From contig CM060066.1 in NCBI GenBank assembly GCA_030533445.1, positions 38,277,235 through 38,341,234 on the forward strand: a DNA stretch of 64,000 bases, read 5' to 3'. The stretch comes from Cyprinodon diabolis. Its lineage: Eukaryota > Chordata > Actinopteri > Cyprinodontiformes > Cyprinodontidae. Both the position numbers and the translations under genes were made by a program. This document shows positions 23,694 to 34,668 of the stretch, in pieces. The notes beneath the pieces are model-generated. The model saw only the letters and a program-made list of their open reading frames with translations, searched no databases and was not told the DNA's origin. How positions within the stretch are numbered: the stretch's first letter is position 1; each line of letters opens with the position of its first letter.

Positions 23694-24217
23694 TCTCTAA
23701 AAGTATTCAAACCCCTTGAACTTTTTCAAATTTCTGTTATATTGCAGAAACAAATGCCGTTGTATATCATTGGGATTTTAAGTAATAGATCAACACAAAG
23801 TAGTGAATTAAATCCAGGTTCTTTCCGCATTGGTTCAAATTTTACATCTGAAAAGTGTCACATTATTTTATGTTTTCCTTTTAAAACTGGAACATTAAGC
23901 TCCCCCTTAGTCTCAAACCTTTTTCAATCTCTATGAGTTTTTCTTTAGGATTTTCCCTAACTAGAAAAATCTTAAGATTTGCCCACAAACTATATCTAAC
24001 AAGGCACAAACAGACCAAAAACAGGTTGGTCTGACAAAAGACTTTAAAACCCACGGAGCTATACATAGTAAATTAGTGATTACTGCATCAAGCATCAGGT
24101 GCCTCTAATTACAATGAAGGCTGTAAAGCCGCATGGAGAGCATGACAACAACAGACGAGGGAAAATAACTAAGTGCTGCACAGTAAATACATGGAATCTA
24201 GAGGTCAGGGGAAAATA
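23694..24217 (+). mobile_element. Tc1-like transposon end, decayed
   Basis: AAAGTATTCAAACCCCTTGA and ATTGGGATTTTAAGTAATAG plus TCAACACAAAGTAGTGAATT keep the order seen at the ends of a common fish Tc1-like family. No transposase frame is left. The following MITE (24218-24864) may split this relic from Tc1-like DNA at 24980-25110. Confidence 0.5.
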
Positions 24218-24864
24218 CTTAAAGCTGAAGTCTGTAAGTTTTTAAAAATCACTTTTTTGTCATATTGGCTAAAACTGTCCCTATGCCCAGACAGCAGTAC
24301 ATGTGATATGTAACCTGTGAAAAAAACTGCTTCAACTGGTACCGCCTACTGCCTGTATTGCAATCTGGAAAGAATATTTCGGGACGAGTCAAAACAACCA
24401 ATCACAGCCAGAGGAGCGTCTGATGGAGTGTCAATCACCGCTCACCCACGCTGATTCCCGCCCCCCCTCTCACCGCCTAACCTGCCGCTGCCGCCCGGCT
24501 GCCGCAGTCAGGAGGACGCGCGTGGAAGTCATGGCGGAGCGACAGCCACCAGCGAAAGAGAAACTGCCCTTACTGCCCCTGCTGACAACTGCTTACACGG
24601 TAACTTTGGTATAACCAGCATCTTATATCTAGCTGCTGTGAGGTGAGTGTTATCGCTCTTACCGGTTCACACTCCATGCCGCGTACGCTGCTTGGACGCT
24701 TCTGGTCGCATGCGGTAGCCGCGCAGATGCTGTGAGAGGGGTGGAGCTTGGAGGTGGTGCATGAGTGAAGCAGAGAGGGTGGGGGAGTGGCGTGAAACCT
24801 GGTTTTCTTCAAATTTTCAGTCGAAGTCTGCTCTCTTCTCAATGTTACAGACTGCAGCTTTAAG
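24218..24864. mobile_element. MITE with 20-bp TIRs and TTAA ends, CpG-rich interior
   Basis: CTTAAAGCTGAAGTCTGTAA at 24218-24237 is inverted as TTACAGACTGCAGCTTTAAG at 24845-24864 (one mismatch). TTAA occurs at each extremity, as for piggyBac-type insertions. The interior is much more GC- and CpG-rich than its surroundings and has a short open frame starting at ATGGCGGAG. Repeat ends argue against calling that a gene. Confidence 0.75.
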
Positions 24865-24979
24865 AATAAAGTAATGCTTCACAAATGACCAAAACATAAC
24901 AAGAAACTGAAATAAAATAATAAAACAAGACTATTAGCAGCATTTTAAACTGTTTTTTCATCAGCTGTAAACAGCTCAA

Positions 24980-25115
24980 CTGTCCTTACTGAAAAAAAAA
25001 TCACCCACAGCATGATGCCACCACCACCGTATTTTACTTTGATATTTTTGTGTTGATGGGCAGTGTTACCTTTATTTATTTAAGGATAATCATTTCTCTC
25101 TATTAGAGTAGATAC
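24980..25115 (-). mobile_element. Tc1-like transposase relic
   Basis: CACCCACAGCATGATGCCAC followed by CACCACCGTATTTTACTTTG is the antisense of the conserved His/Gly-rich stretch of fish Tc1 transposases. It is short and frame-broken. Confidence 0.5.
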
Positions 25116-25699
25116 TACTCTTCTTGGGGGCTATTCTTAACCAAAAAACAGCTCTGTCAGTACATGCAACAAACTTACAGTATAAAAATCATTATTAAAA
25201 AAGACAATAAAAAATGTTAGTTTATTGCACCTAGTAGTGTTTTGAAGGTAGGCAAAAAAGTTACATTTTGATCCCATCTGGCCTTAGACCCTTCTTCCAA
25301 TAGGATTGGCTGTGTTCCCTCCACGAATGGCGGCACATCGTAAACAGTAACAGAGCTGTTGATCTCTGCAATACCCAGCCTGCCATTTAAATGGGGTATG
25401 TCTTGATAGGTTTGTCAGTGTACCATAGTCTTTAAAATTTTTGACTGCTGTTAATTTACATGTAATATTGAGATGGTGAAAGCTTGATACGGTATATTGT
25501 TTCTGAATCCTGCTTTAAACTAAACCATATCTGAATCCATCTCCCGTCTAACATACAGTATTTACTTGTCTGCGCAGTACTGTTTGCGTCAGAAGGAAAT
25601 TAATTGCACTATTTTTATTGGGGTTTGTCAGAGTAAGCACAAACTCACTTTCAAATCTGTGCACTTTCAAATCTGTTTTCTTAACAAAATGCATTAGAC
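25116..25699. other. Intergenic DNA, nothing recognised
   Basis: AT-rich, no coding signal, no inverted-repeat ends. Confidence 0.4.
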
Positions 25700-26665
25700 T
25701 TCCTCACAAACAGACCTCAGTCAGTCCGGGTCGGACACAACACCTCTGATTTTATCACCCCAGGGCTGCATCCAGAGCCCCCTGCTGTTCACCCTGATGA
25801 CTGCGTCCCCAGGTTCCCCACCAATCACATCGTGAAGTTTGCAGACGACACTACGGTGGTGGGCCTCATCAGAGACGACAACGACCAGAACTACAGAGAG
25901 GAGGTGGAGCAGCTGGTGGGTTGGTGCAAAGATAACAGCGGGATCCTGAACGTGGAGAAGAGGAAGGAGATCATCGGCCTAACGACTCTCCACTGCTCAT
26001 CAACAGCTCAGCAGTAGAGGTGGACAGCATCGCCAAATTCCTGGGGGAGCAGATCAAGACAACCTCACCTGGACTGTTCACACCACCTCACTGGTCAAAA
26101 AGGCACAAAAGTGCATATACTCCCAGCAGAGGATGAGGAGAGCCCACCTGCCCCCACCCACCCTCACGGCCTTCTACAGAAGCACCATAGAGAGCGTTCT
26201 GACCAGCTGTCTCACCGTGTGATGTGTGGAGGCTGCAGTGCTGCAGATTGGAAGAAGGTGAGGAAAGTAGTGAGAACAGTAGAGAAGATCATTGGGGCTC
26301 CTCTTCCCTCCCCACCATGGACTATTCTCCTTGCTGCCCTCTGGAAAGATATTTCACAGCATTCAATGCAGGACCTGCAGGTTCTGCAACAGCTTGTTCC
26401 CCACCGCTCTCAGACTGCTGAACTGTTGAAAAAACTCTAAATCATGTGACAACACCAACCTAAAACACTACATAATTGCACCATATATCTTCAATGCTAT
26501 GAGCTTCCATATCAATGTGTTTCTTTGCACCATGTTTTTTCTCCCACAATGTTTACATTTGATCACTGCTGCACTTTAAGAAATTGAACATTTCATTAAG
26601 CTGTGCAAAACTAAATTTTGTTTTTTTTATACTCTCTGTGTATACAAAATGACAATAAAATTGGT
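25700..26665 (+). pseudogene. LINE reverse-transcriptase fragment, second family
   Basis: A 5'-truncated LINE with RT motif B (the piece CCCCAGGGCTGCATCCAGAG) and motif C in VKFADDTTVVGLIRDDND, then GWCKDN, KCIY..QRRMRRAHLP and CGGCSAADWKKVRKVVRTVE in different frames, and a 3' UTR ending near AAAATGACAATAAAATTGG. At least three frameshifts or deletions interrupt it, for example after KEII at about 25975. The RT differs strongly from the LINE at window start. It resembles the L2/Rex-type LINEs of fish; the exact family is not settled. Confidence 0.75.
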
Positions 26666-28330
26666 CAAAGTCTAAGTTATAACTTTTTTTTTCTGACTGA
26701 ATACTTTGAAAGACATTGCACCCTCCAGTTTTTAGGATTAACAGTTGTTCAGTTGCGCAGGTTTTAAAACTAAAGAAAAAAATCCTTGCAGAGTTTTTTT
26801 CTGCAAGCCTTCTCTGCAAGTTGTGCAGGTCGTTAGATAACAGCAGGTGCAGCAATTGGACTGGGCCCAGGATTTGAAGTGTCAAAGTGCTGCAACTTGG
26901 ATCCTGCAGAGAAAACGGCAAAGTAGAAAGAGTGTGAGTATGTGGAGGAGTCTGAGGAGGATTTCGGGGGGTGGTCGAAGAAACATAGGGCCACTCCACC
27001 ATCACGATGCTATAGCTGAAATATGAGTCTCACTCATGCCTATTGTAGAACCAGGCAGTGCACAGGCAGCTAGGGACCATAGTGGGCGAGCGTGAAAGTA
27101 TTTTTGGCTCACACGGGAAACCTGCCACACCAACATCATCATCATCAACAGCAGAAGCATCGGGGCCTGATACCGGGCTTCCCTAACCCACTCCCACTCT
27201 CTTAGGAAGAGCGGGAAGAGAGAGATGTTCCCTCAGCAGAAGAACCACGCTTCCGATGCTTTTATTTTTGCTGCTTGAGCTTTATTCCCTTCGATTGCCC
27301 AGCTTTTGAATGATGATGCAGTATAAATAACTGTGGAGAGCCCACCATGACAGAGAGAGGGAGAGAATAACGAACTTGGCAACTGAGGCGAGTTCCTTGT
27401 ATTTATAGAAAGTCGTGTTTCCGGCAGAGGTTTCTGCGGTTTTAGCAATCCCAATCCATTTTTGCGGTGCCTTACAGGCTCCTATTGTGTTCAGGCTGAG
27501 ATTGAAGATGTTCCCTCATTTTACGCCTTGGGGCAGGATTTGACTGTGAGACGTGTCAGAATGTGATTTGGAGGAGGCAGATGGATTTCTCAGATTCTGA
27601 ACAGGCCTGATTTTTTGTGATCCAGAAAAATGTACTTTGTGCGACATTAGTCAAAAGTGAAAAACAGCACTTAATGCTGAATGTAAATATGTGTGCTTTA
27701 AGATATATTTTCACATCATTCATCTTTGGGTGCTAGCTGTATTTTCCCTGGAGCCTATTTATTTTATTTGTTTATTTTTGTTTTTGTTTTTGTTGAATAG
27801 ATTGGGTCCAATGATTTTGATTACACATTTTAAGATAATAGTAAGCTTGAAACGCTTTTTTATTCTGCGTTTTTTTTCAAATAAAATCACTGTCTCTGCA
27901 CCTAAGTTTATTTTCTATGGATTAGATTCTTCCATTATTTACTCTCAAACAGTGTGGGTTGCTAAGTTGGTTGAAAGCATGCCAAGGCATGAGAATATTC
28001 AAAACTCAGTGTACAATAAATGCATTTAGAAGAAATAGCAAATTTAAATCTAATAATTCAGATTAAAAGGGTAGTCTAAACCAGTCAAATAGTTTAAGAT
28101 TGAAAATTAATTGATGTCAGAGATACACAGTTGGGGAAACTACATGCAAGTCCAGGAATGAGATAAAACATGCTAGTCTTTACTAGTATTAAGTCAAAGC
28201 CATACACTGATTTATTTTCTTGGCCAGAAGAGATTTGCATTTATTTTAATCCAAAACATTCAGTGACAACTGCATTTATTTGAGCCTTCAGTAAAGTTAT
28301 GTAAAGTTAAATATGTTATGGTTCTCCCAT
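26666..28330. other. Intergenic DNA, no gene seen
   Basis: Mixed composition. Open frames at 26553-27005 (-) and 27691-28029 (+) show no motif and are rich in low-complexity residues. Confidence 0.35.
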
Positions 28331-28334
28331 TTCA

Positions 28335-28700
28335 GTTATTTATGTCATTCTCTTTTTTTGATTATTGTTTTCTTTTCCATTTGTGTTGCATTTTTTGAGT
28401 TATTCTCTGTGCTTGTCTCCTTTCACGTAGCTACCTTGGAGTTACTTCTATCCACACCTGCCCCATATCAGCTGATTAGCCCATTCTTTGTTCTGTCCTC
28501 CATATATACACCTCATGTGCAGGTCCTCATTTCTGGTTTCTCGTTGTTGTTTTGCTCCACATGTGTATGTTTTCCCCTGGTGTCTCTTGTTCTTGGATTT
28601 TGCTTCTGTTGCCTTTTGCTTTTTTTAATTAAATCAGCAAAAACTCATCTTGTACTCGGCATTTGGGTCCACAACCAACCACAACCCTACCTTGACATAA
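28335..28700 (+). mobile_element. Possible solo-LTR-like or SINE-like repeat
   Basis: CACCTGCCCCATATCAGCTG, then CCATATATACACC (TATA-like), then T-rich DNA and a terminal CTCGGCATTTGGGTCC phrase. The layout resembles U3-TATA-R-U5 of fish LTRs, but no TG...CA ends or flanking duplication could be set. Confidence 0.25.
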
Positions 28701-28913
28701 TGTTGAATATATCTTTTTCTCTTAATTGTAATTTTACTCTAAAGTAAAAAAAAAATACAACTTTTCATAGTTTAGATACTTTTCCTGAAGAAAAAAACAA
28801 ACAAAAAGGGAAGAAATAATCCTTTTGCTGAACAAAACCATTCAAAATGTTTGTTCCGTTGCTATAAATATTTTGTGTATTTTTGTCTTTTGTAAGTGGG
28901 AAAGCACTGAGAC

Positions 28914-29609
28914 TGTCATGATGGGTTCACTGAAAGCGACCCAAGAATGCAGAACACCACTGACGGACACAAGGATGAAAGTTTAACAGTTTATTTATGC
29001 ACAAGCACTCAGGATATAATGGTTCAGGTTCTGGGCCTGGATTCTGGTTCACCGGAGTCTGCGTGAGAGACAGTTCAGTTAGCGTTGTCGACAGAGGTTT
29101 GATTCTCTGAAGTTTACTGATTATACCTTGAGGGTTCTTGAGGTTAGCTTCGGGAGAGTCACTGTTGGTTCTGCAGATGAGTTCAACAGCAGAGTCCGTT
29201 AGCTGCTTCAGCGTCTCACGTCTAATTTGAACAAACCTTGGCTTTGGGTTTCCCAGCTCTAGTCCAGAGCTGCTTGGAGGTTCTCTGTGAATCTTCAGGT
29301 TTGGCTCTGAGGGTCGGCTCGGCAGGTTAGCTCTTCCAGAGCTTTCACAGAGGAGGCACAGGTTTCCTGGAAAACGGACACAGGGGTTAGAATCCAAGCT
29401 GGATTCAAAAGTCATCGAATTACTCTGAGGATCTAGGCTTAAGCGCTGACCAACTGGAACAACACTGCGGCGTTGAGGCAAGGTCTGAAGACAGCTTAAG
29501 TAGTGGATCCTCTGATGATCTTGACGAGCTGCAGCTGTGCAGGAGGCTCCCTCAGAGGATCCACGGCGGACTCTGCTGGAGAAAGGTGGAATTTCTCCAG
29601 CTCCCAACA
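28914..29609 (-). repeat. 3' LTR of chromovirus 1
   Basis: 696 bp, TGTCATGATG...CTCCCAACA on +. It includes AACACTGCGGC at 29461-29471, complementary (as RNA) to the primer-binding site, and TACTTAAG (read on -) about 30 nt upstream of it as a weak TATA-like box. Confidence 0.93.
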
Positions 29610-29620
29610 GTACTCCCCCC

Positions 29621-30662
29621 TCAACGACCGCCCCTTGGCGGTCCGGAAGAGGTTGATGGGCAGGAACGCTCGTACTCCTCGATGAGGGCTGGATCGAGGA
29701 TGTACGAGCCTGGAACCCACTGGCGATCCTCCGGTCCGTAGCCCTCCCAGTCGACGAGGTACTGCCATCCGCGACCTCGTCGACGGGAATCCACGATGCG
29801 ACGAACCGTGAAGGCCGGATGTCCATCGACCTCCAGGGCGGGTGGTGGGGAGTCGGACGGTGGGCACAGAGGGCTCGAGGAGACAGGCTTGATCTGGGAC
29901 ACGTGGAAGGTGGGGTGGATCCGGAGGGACTGAGGTAGCTGGAGACGGACGGCTGAAGGGTTGATGACTCGAGTGATCCTGTAGGGTCCGATGAATCTAG
30001 GGGAGAGCTTTCGAGACATCCCCTTGAGGGGGATGTCTTGAGTGGACAGCCATACCTCCTGACCTACGGCATACTCGGGGGCGGGACGTCTCCGGGCGTT
30101 GGCGAAGCGCTTAGTCGCTTCTGATGACTGGTTGAGAGTGGCGATGGTTTCCCTCCAGATCCTTTGGCAACGGCGGATGTGATGGGTGACGGACTGCACC
30201 GAAATCTCTCTCTCGTCTGCGGGGAAAAGAGGTGGTTGATAGCCGAGACTGACCTGGAATGGGGATTGTCCAGTGGATGCAGATCTGAGGGAGTTATGGG
30301 CGTATTCTATCCATGGCAGAAATTGGCTCCAATCCACGGGGTTGTTAGACGTAAGGCAGCGAAGGGTGGTTTCCAATTGCTGATTCATGCGTTCAGTCTG
30401 ACCATTCGATTGGGGGTGGTAACCAGAGGTGAGAGAGGGTTTGCAGCCGAGAGCGGAACAGAATGCCTTCCAGACCTGGGAGATGAACTGTGGGCCTCTG
30501 TCCGAGAGGATCTCTTGGGGAATGCCGTGTAACCGAAACACATGCTTAATGAGAAGCTGGGCAGTCTGGAAGGCCGTGGGAAGTTTTCTGAGGGGAATTA
30601 GATGGCAGGACTTCGAGAAGCGGTCAACAATAGTGAATATGGTGGACATACTTCGAGAGACC
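29621..30662 (-). pseudogene. Pol of chromovirus 1, integrase catalytic core and chromodomain, frame-shifted
   Basis: After the 8-nt deletion near 30650-30665, the reading resumes in another frame at [13 protein letters not shown]. It then runs uninterrupted through the second and third integrase acids ([18 protein letters not shown]), the GPY-type region ([13 protein letters not shown]) and a C-terminal chromodomain ([33 protein letters not shown]). Chromodomains steer such elements to chromatin with methylated H3K9. The frame ends at 29621, next to the purine tract and 3' LTR. Confidence 0.88.
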
Positions 30663-30689
30663 GATGACGAAATCGATGGCGATATGGGA

Positions 30690-32948
30690 CTAGGGACGCG
30701 AGGGAACAGGAAGTGGTTGAAGCAGGCCAGAAGGAGGTTGGTGTGAGGCTTTGTTACGGGCACATGTGGGGCAAGCCAACACATACTCCTTCACGTCCCT
30801 GTGGAGAGTGGGCCACCAGAAGCGTCTGGAGATGAGAGCTACTGTTCTGCTGACTCCAGGATGAGCGGAGAATTTGGCAGCATGTATCCACTGGATAAGA
30901 CGGGACCTGACAGAAGATGGAACATATGAACGATTAGACGGGCCGTTACCTGGATCGGGTTCAGTGGCCAGGGCTGAGTTGATGAGGTCAGTTATTTCCC
31001 AGTTGACCACTCCAACTGTACATGAAGCCGGAAGGATTGGTTCAGGTGTCTCGGGATGATCGACGGAGTAGAGACGAGAGAGAGAATCGGGCTTCACGTT
31101 CTTGGATCCGGGTCTGTAGGAGATGATTAAGTTGAACCGAGAAAAGAAGATTGACCACCTGGATTGGCGAGGATTAGCTTGTTTAGTTGACTGGATGTAA
31201 GGCAGGTTCTTGTGGTCTGTCCATACAAGAACCGGGTGCTCAGCTCCCTCCAGCCAATGCCTCCATTCCTCCAGTGCCAGTTTAATGGCCAGGAGTTCTC
31301 GGTCACCCACATCATAATTCTGCTCAGCGGTGGAAAGCCTACGGGAGAAGAAAGCACAGGGGTGTATTTTCTGATCAGAGTCTAGTCTCTGGGAAAGGAC
31401 TGCCCCAACACCGGAATCTGAAACATCCACCTCTAGAATAAATTGTTTAGCAGGATCGGGTTGCATGAGGACTGGTGCTCTGGAAAACAATGACTTTAAT
31501 TTATCAAATGCTGCTTGAGCCTCGGGAGTCCACTGAAAGCTGCGTTTGATAGATGTCAAAGAAGTTAAAGGAAGGGCGGTCTGGCTGTAGTTTCTGATAA
31601 ACCGACGATAGAAGTTAGCAAAACCCAAAAACCTTTGAAGTTGTTTGCGGTTTTCTGGAACAGGCCAGTCTAAAACTGCCTTGATCTTGTCCTCAGATGG
31701 TTTAACCTGACCGCCCTCGAGCACAAACCCCAAAAAGGTGACAGAAGGTTGATGAAATTCGCACTTCTCGGCTTTCACGAACAATTTGTTCTCCAGCAGT
31801 CTCTGTAAAACAAGACGGACATGTTTTTTATGTTCGTCGAGGTCCTTGGAGTAAATGAGAATGTCATCAATGTACACAAAAACAAAAACGTTGAGAAAGT
31901 CTCTTAGAACATCGTTAACGAGGGCCTGGAAGCAGGCTGGAGCGTTGGTTAGTCCAAAGGGCATAACCAGGTATTCGAATTGGCCCAAGGGTGTTTTGAA
32001 GGCAGTTTTCCACTCGTCGCCTTCACGGATCCTAAGGAGATGATAAGCGTTTCTTAAATCCAGTTTAGAAAATACAGTAGCTCCCTGTACGGGCTCAAAA
32101 GCAGAGGCGAGAAGAGGCAGTGGGTATTTGTTTTTAATAGTGATCTGGTTCAAACCTCGATAGTCAATACAGGGTCTCAGGGAACCATCCTTCTTTCCTA
32201 CGAAGAAGAACCCGGCGCCCAATGGAGAAGATGAGGGGCGAATTATTCCAGCTGCTAATGATTCGTTGATGTACTTTTCCATAGTTTCCCTTTTGGGCTT
32301 GGAAATGTTATACAATCTACTGCTAGGTAAGGGAGCACCAGGTAACAGTTCAATGGCGCAATCGTATGGTCTGTGTGGAGGTAGGGACGTCGCACTGACC
32401 TTACTGAAGACAGGGGCGAGATCATGGTACTCAGGAGGAACTGAAGAAAGGTCAGGAGAGTCCATCTCCCCCCCACCTCTAGGAGACCCCACCAAGGGGG
32501 CAGCTGAACGCAGGCATGTTTCGTGGCATGAGATGGACCATGATTCCAGGTGACGTTTGGCCCAGTTTATGTGAGGATTATGCTTCTCCAACCATTCGAA
32601 GCCGAGCACCAGCGGGGAACATGCAGAGGGAAAAACAAAAAATGTGATAGTCTCTCGGTGGTTACCTGACAGAAGTAGCTCGAGGGGCTGAGTTTGATGG
32701 GTAACTTGATGGAGTCTTCTCCCGTCAATAGCGGATACTCGGAGAGGCTGAGTCAGAGGAATAGTTTCAATTTGGAGTTGGTGGACGAGGTTGGAATCGA
32801 TTAGGTTACATTCACAGCCTGAGTCGATGAATGCAGAAAAAGAGAGGCTCTGGTTGGCACAGAAAAGTGTGGCAGGCAGCAACAGTCGAGGAGATTTCTT
32901 AGTGTTTATTTGGCCCGCCAGACTCCTCAGATCCTCTGGCGGGCCCAA
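30690..32948 (-). pseudogene. Pol of chromovirus 1, protease to integrase N-terminus, ends at a nonsense codon
   Basis: 752 codons, open without an ATG at its beginning and in the -1 frame relative to gag. Domains: aspartic protease (FIDSG, Asp about 42; LGFEWL flap region), RT ([26 protein letters not shown] at 359-362), RNase H (acidic residues about 508, 551, 578), and the integrase zinc domain (His 689 and 696, Cys 726 and 729). It stops at TAG 30690-30692, where chromovirus 2 keeps a Trp codon. The reading continues past the stop for a few codons, to an 8-nt deletion. The RT and RNase H are uninterrupted. Confidence 0.9.
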
Positions 32949-33973
32949 GCTTTTGATTTAGCCAGGCAGGAAGCAATGAAGTGTCCACTCTCACCACAGT
33001 AGATACATAGTTTACTTAGAAAGCGCCTTTGTCTCTCCTCTGGAGTGAGCCTGGTGTGTCCCACCTGCATGGGTTCGACATCCCTTTCGCCCGAATGAGA
33101 GGCCTGAACAGGCAGCGGTAGAGACTGGGGCTTAGACCTCTGAATGGGCAACAGCTCTGTAGAGGGAGAACAAACAGTCACGTTATGTGAGGCAGAAGAA
33201 AGTGTACCCTGCTTCTTGGAACTGTTTCTGGCTCGAATTCTATTATCTAATCTGATGGAGAGGCGAATTAAATCTTCGAGGGTAGCTGGTTCGTCGAGGG
33301 TTGCGAGTTCATCTTTAATGTGCTCGTTTAATGCCATGAAAAAGGCTCCTTTCAAGGCGCTTTGGTTCCATCCGGAAGCTGCCGCTTTAACCCCGAAGTT
33401 AATTGAAAATTCAGCCACCGAAGAGTTTCCCTGTTTGAGATTGAAAAGAGCTCTAGAGTCAATAGTTTGGTCAGTTTCTTGGTTGAATACCTGGGTAAAT
33501 TCAGAGATGAAATCAGAGTAGTAGCAATTTAAGCTATCGTCAGCGGCAAATCTTGCCTGAGCCCATTCCAAGGCTCTTCCTGTTAACTGAGAGAGAATGA
33601 AAGTTATCTTCTTGTGATCCGTGGAAAAACAGCCAGGGGAGTTCTGAAAAATCAACCGACATTGAAATAAAAATCCTTTGCAATCTTTCATGTTACCAGA
33701 AAATCTTTCTGGGAGACTAGGACGGAACTCTGATGACGTCATAGCTGGTGACCTCGGAGGAGGGACTGGACCCGGAAATGGTTGCTGTACTGGCGCAGCA
33801 TTAGCGCTGTTCACGTAGTTAGCATAGCTTTGAATAGCTTGATTCTGTCTTTCAATGTGGGTGTTTAACTCACGTAGAGCCAGGCCGTGTTCATGGATTT
33901 GGGCAGCCTGTTCCTCTAGTCGACGGATGTAGTGATCTGCTGGGCCTTGAGTTTGGCCGCAGTGTTCTGTCAT
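32927..33973 (-). CDS. Gag of chromovirus 1, intact
   Basis: 348 residues from the ATG at 33973 (an in-frame upstream ATG at 34024 also exists inside the LTR). Structural protein that packages the element RNA. The N-terminal part has a helical [18 protein letters not shown] segment likely to be coiled coil; the middle holds the capsid-type block [24 protein letters not shown] and AEFSINF. The C-terminus has one CCHC zinc knuckle, [14 protein letters not shown]. Pol follows in the -1 frame and overlaps its end. I see no stop or shift inside. Expression is unknown. Confidence 0.85.
   Translation of the reverse strand: MTEHCGQTQGPADHYIRRLEEQAAQIHEHGLALRELNTHIERQNQAIQSYANYVNSANAAPVQQPFPGPVPPPRSPAMTSSEFRPSLPERFSGNMKDCKGFLFQCRLIFQNSPGCFSTDHKKITFILSQLTGRALEWAQARFAADDSLNCYYSDFISEFTQVFNQETDQTIDSRALFNLKQGNSSVAEFSINFGVKAAASGWNQSALKGAFFMALNEHIKDELATLDEPATLEDLIRLSIRLDNRIRARNSSKKQGTLSSASHNVTVCSPSTELLPIQRSKPQSLPLPVQASHSGERDVEPMQVGHTRLTPEERQRRFLSKLCIYCGESGHFIASCLAKSKAWARQRI
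33956..33966 (-). promoter_or_regulatory. Self-priming primer-binding site, chromovirus 1
   Basis: AACACTGCGGC (read on -) starts one nucleotide after the 5' LTR. It is exactly complementary over 11 nt to GCCGCAGTGTT in the LTR, which lies about 30 nt past a TATA-like box, that is, at the predicted RNA 5' end. It does not start with TGG, so it does not fit the 3' CCA of a tRNA. Tf1-like elements prime this way. Confidence 0.7.
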
Positions 33974-34663
33974 GATGGGTTCACTGAAAGCGACCCAAGA
34001 ATGCAGAACACCACTGACGGACACAAGGATGAAAGTTTAACAGTTTATTTATGCACAAGCACTCAGGATATAATGGTTCAGGTTCTGGGCCTGGATTCTG
34101 GTTCACCGGAGTCTGGGTGAGAGACAGTTCAGTTAGCGTTGTCGACAGAGGTTTGATTCTCTGAAGTTTACTGATTATACCTTGAGGGTTCTTGAGGTTA
34201 GCTTCGGGAGAGTCACTGTTGGTTCTGGAGATGAGTTCAACAGCAGAGTCCGTTAGCTGCTTCAGCGTCTCACGTCTAATTTGAACAAACCTTGGCTTTG
34301 GGTTTCCCAGCTCTAGTCCAGAGCTGCTTGGAGGTTCTCTGTGAATCTTCAGGTTTGGCTCTGAGGGTCGGCTCGGCAGGTTAGCTCTTCCAGAGCTTTC
34401 ACAGAGGAGGCACAGGTTTCCTGGAAAACGGACACAGGGGTTAGAATCCAAGCTGGATTCAAAAGTCATCGAATTACTCTGAGGATCTAGGCTTAAGCGC
34501 TGACCAACTGGAACAACACTGCGGCGTTGAGGCAAGGTCTGAAGACAGCTTAAGTAGTGGATCCTCTGATGATCTTGACGAGCTGCAGCTGTGCAGGAGG
34601 CTCCCTCAGAGGATCCACGGCGGACTCTGCTGGAGAAAGGTGGAATTTCTCCAGCTCCCAACA
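33968..34663 (-). repeat. 5' LTR of chromovirus 1
   Basis: 696 bp, identical to the other LTR apart from two C/G differences. Its last six bases on - contain the ATG (33973-33971) used here as gag start. The self-complementary segment is at 34515-34525. Confidence 0.93.
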
Positions 34664-34668
34664 GAGAC

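Larger units (their letters stand above)
28914..34663 (-). mobile_element. Ty3/gypsy chromovirus (sushi-like), complete and young
   Basis: 5750 bp on the - strand: two 696-bp LTRs, gag, pol (protease, RT, RNase H, integrase, chromodomain). The 5-bp target duplication GAGAC is exact (28909-28913 and 34664-34668). LTRs begin TG and end CA and differ at only two positions that I can find (29062/34116 and 29174/34228, both C versus G), so insertion was recent. A purine tract (GAGGGGGGAG on -) abuts the 3' LTR at about 29613-29622. Gag is intact; pol carries a nonsense codon and an 8-nt deletion in integrase, so this copy cannot move unaided. Gag zinc knuckle and chromodomain place it with vertebrate sushi-type chromoviruses. 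Confidence 0.93.

Noticed and set aside
24423..24614. Short frame with ATGGCGGAG start as a real gene exon
   Set aside because: It lies wholly inside a 647-bp inverted-repeat element and has no donor-acceptor partners that I can support.
26553..27005. 150-codon - strand frame
   Set aside because: Low-complexity Ser/Pro/His then Phe/Lys composition and overlap with a LINE 3' end.
28313..28747. 144-codon hydrophobic + strand frame
   Set aside because: Very rich in Leu/Phe from T-rich DNA, no homologous motif, no splice or promoter context; more likely a repeat.
28927..29826. 299-codon - strand open frame across the 3' LTR of chromovirus 1
   Set aside because: It runs in the wrong frame through the end of integrase and then through LTR sequence, and the same reading appears at the other LTR (33981-34661). 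It is a by-product of the repeat.
33930..33967. tRNA-type primer-binding site for the chromovirus
   Set aside because: The sequence after the LTR starts GAACACTG, not TGG, so it cannot pair with a tRNA CCA end; the self-complement fits better.
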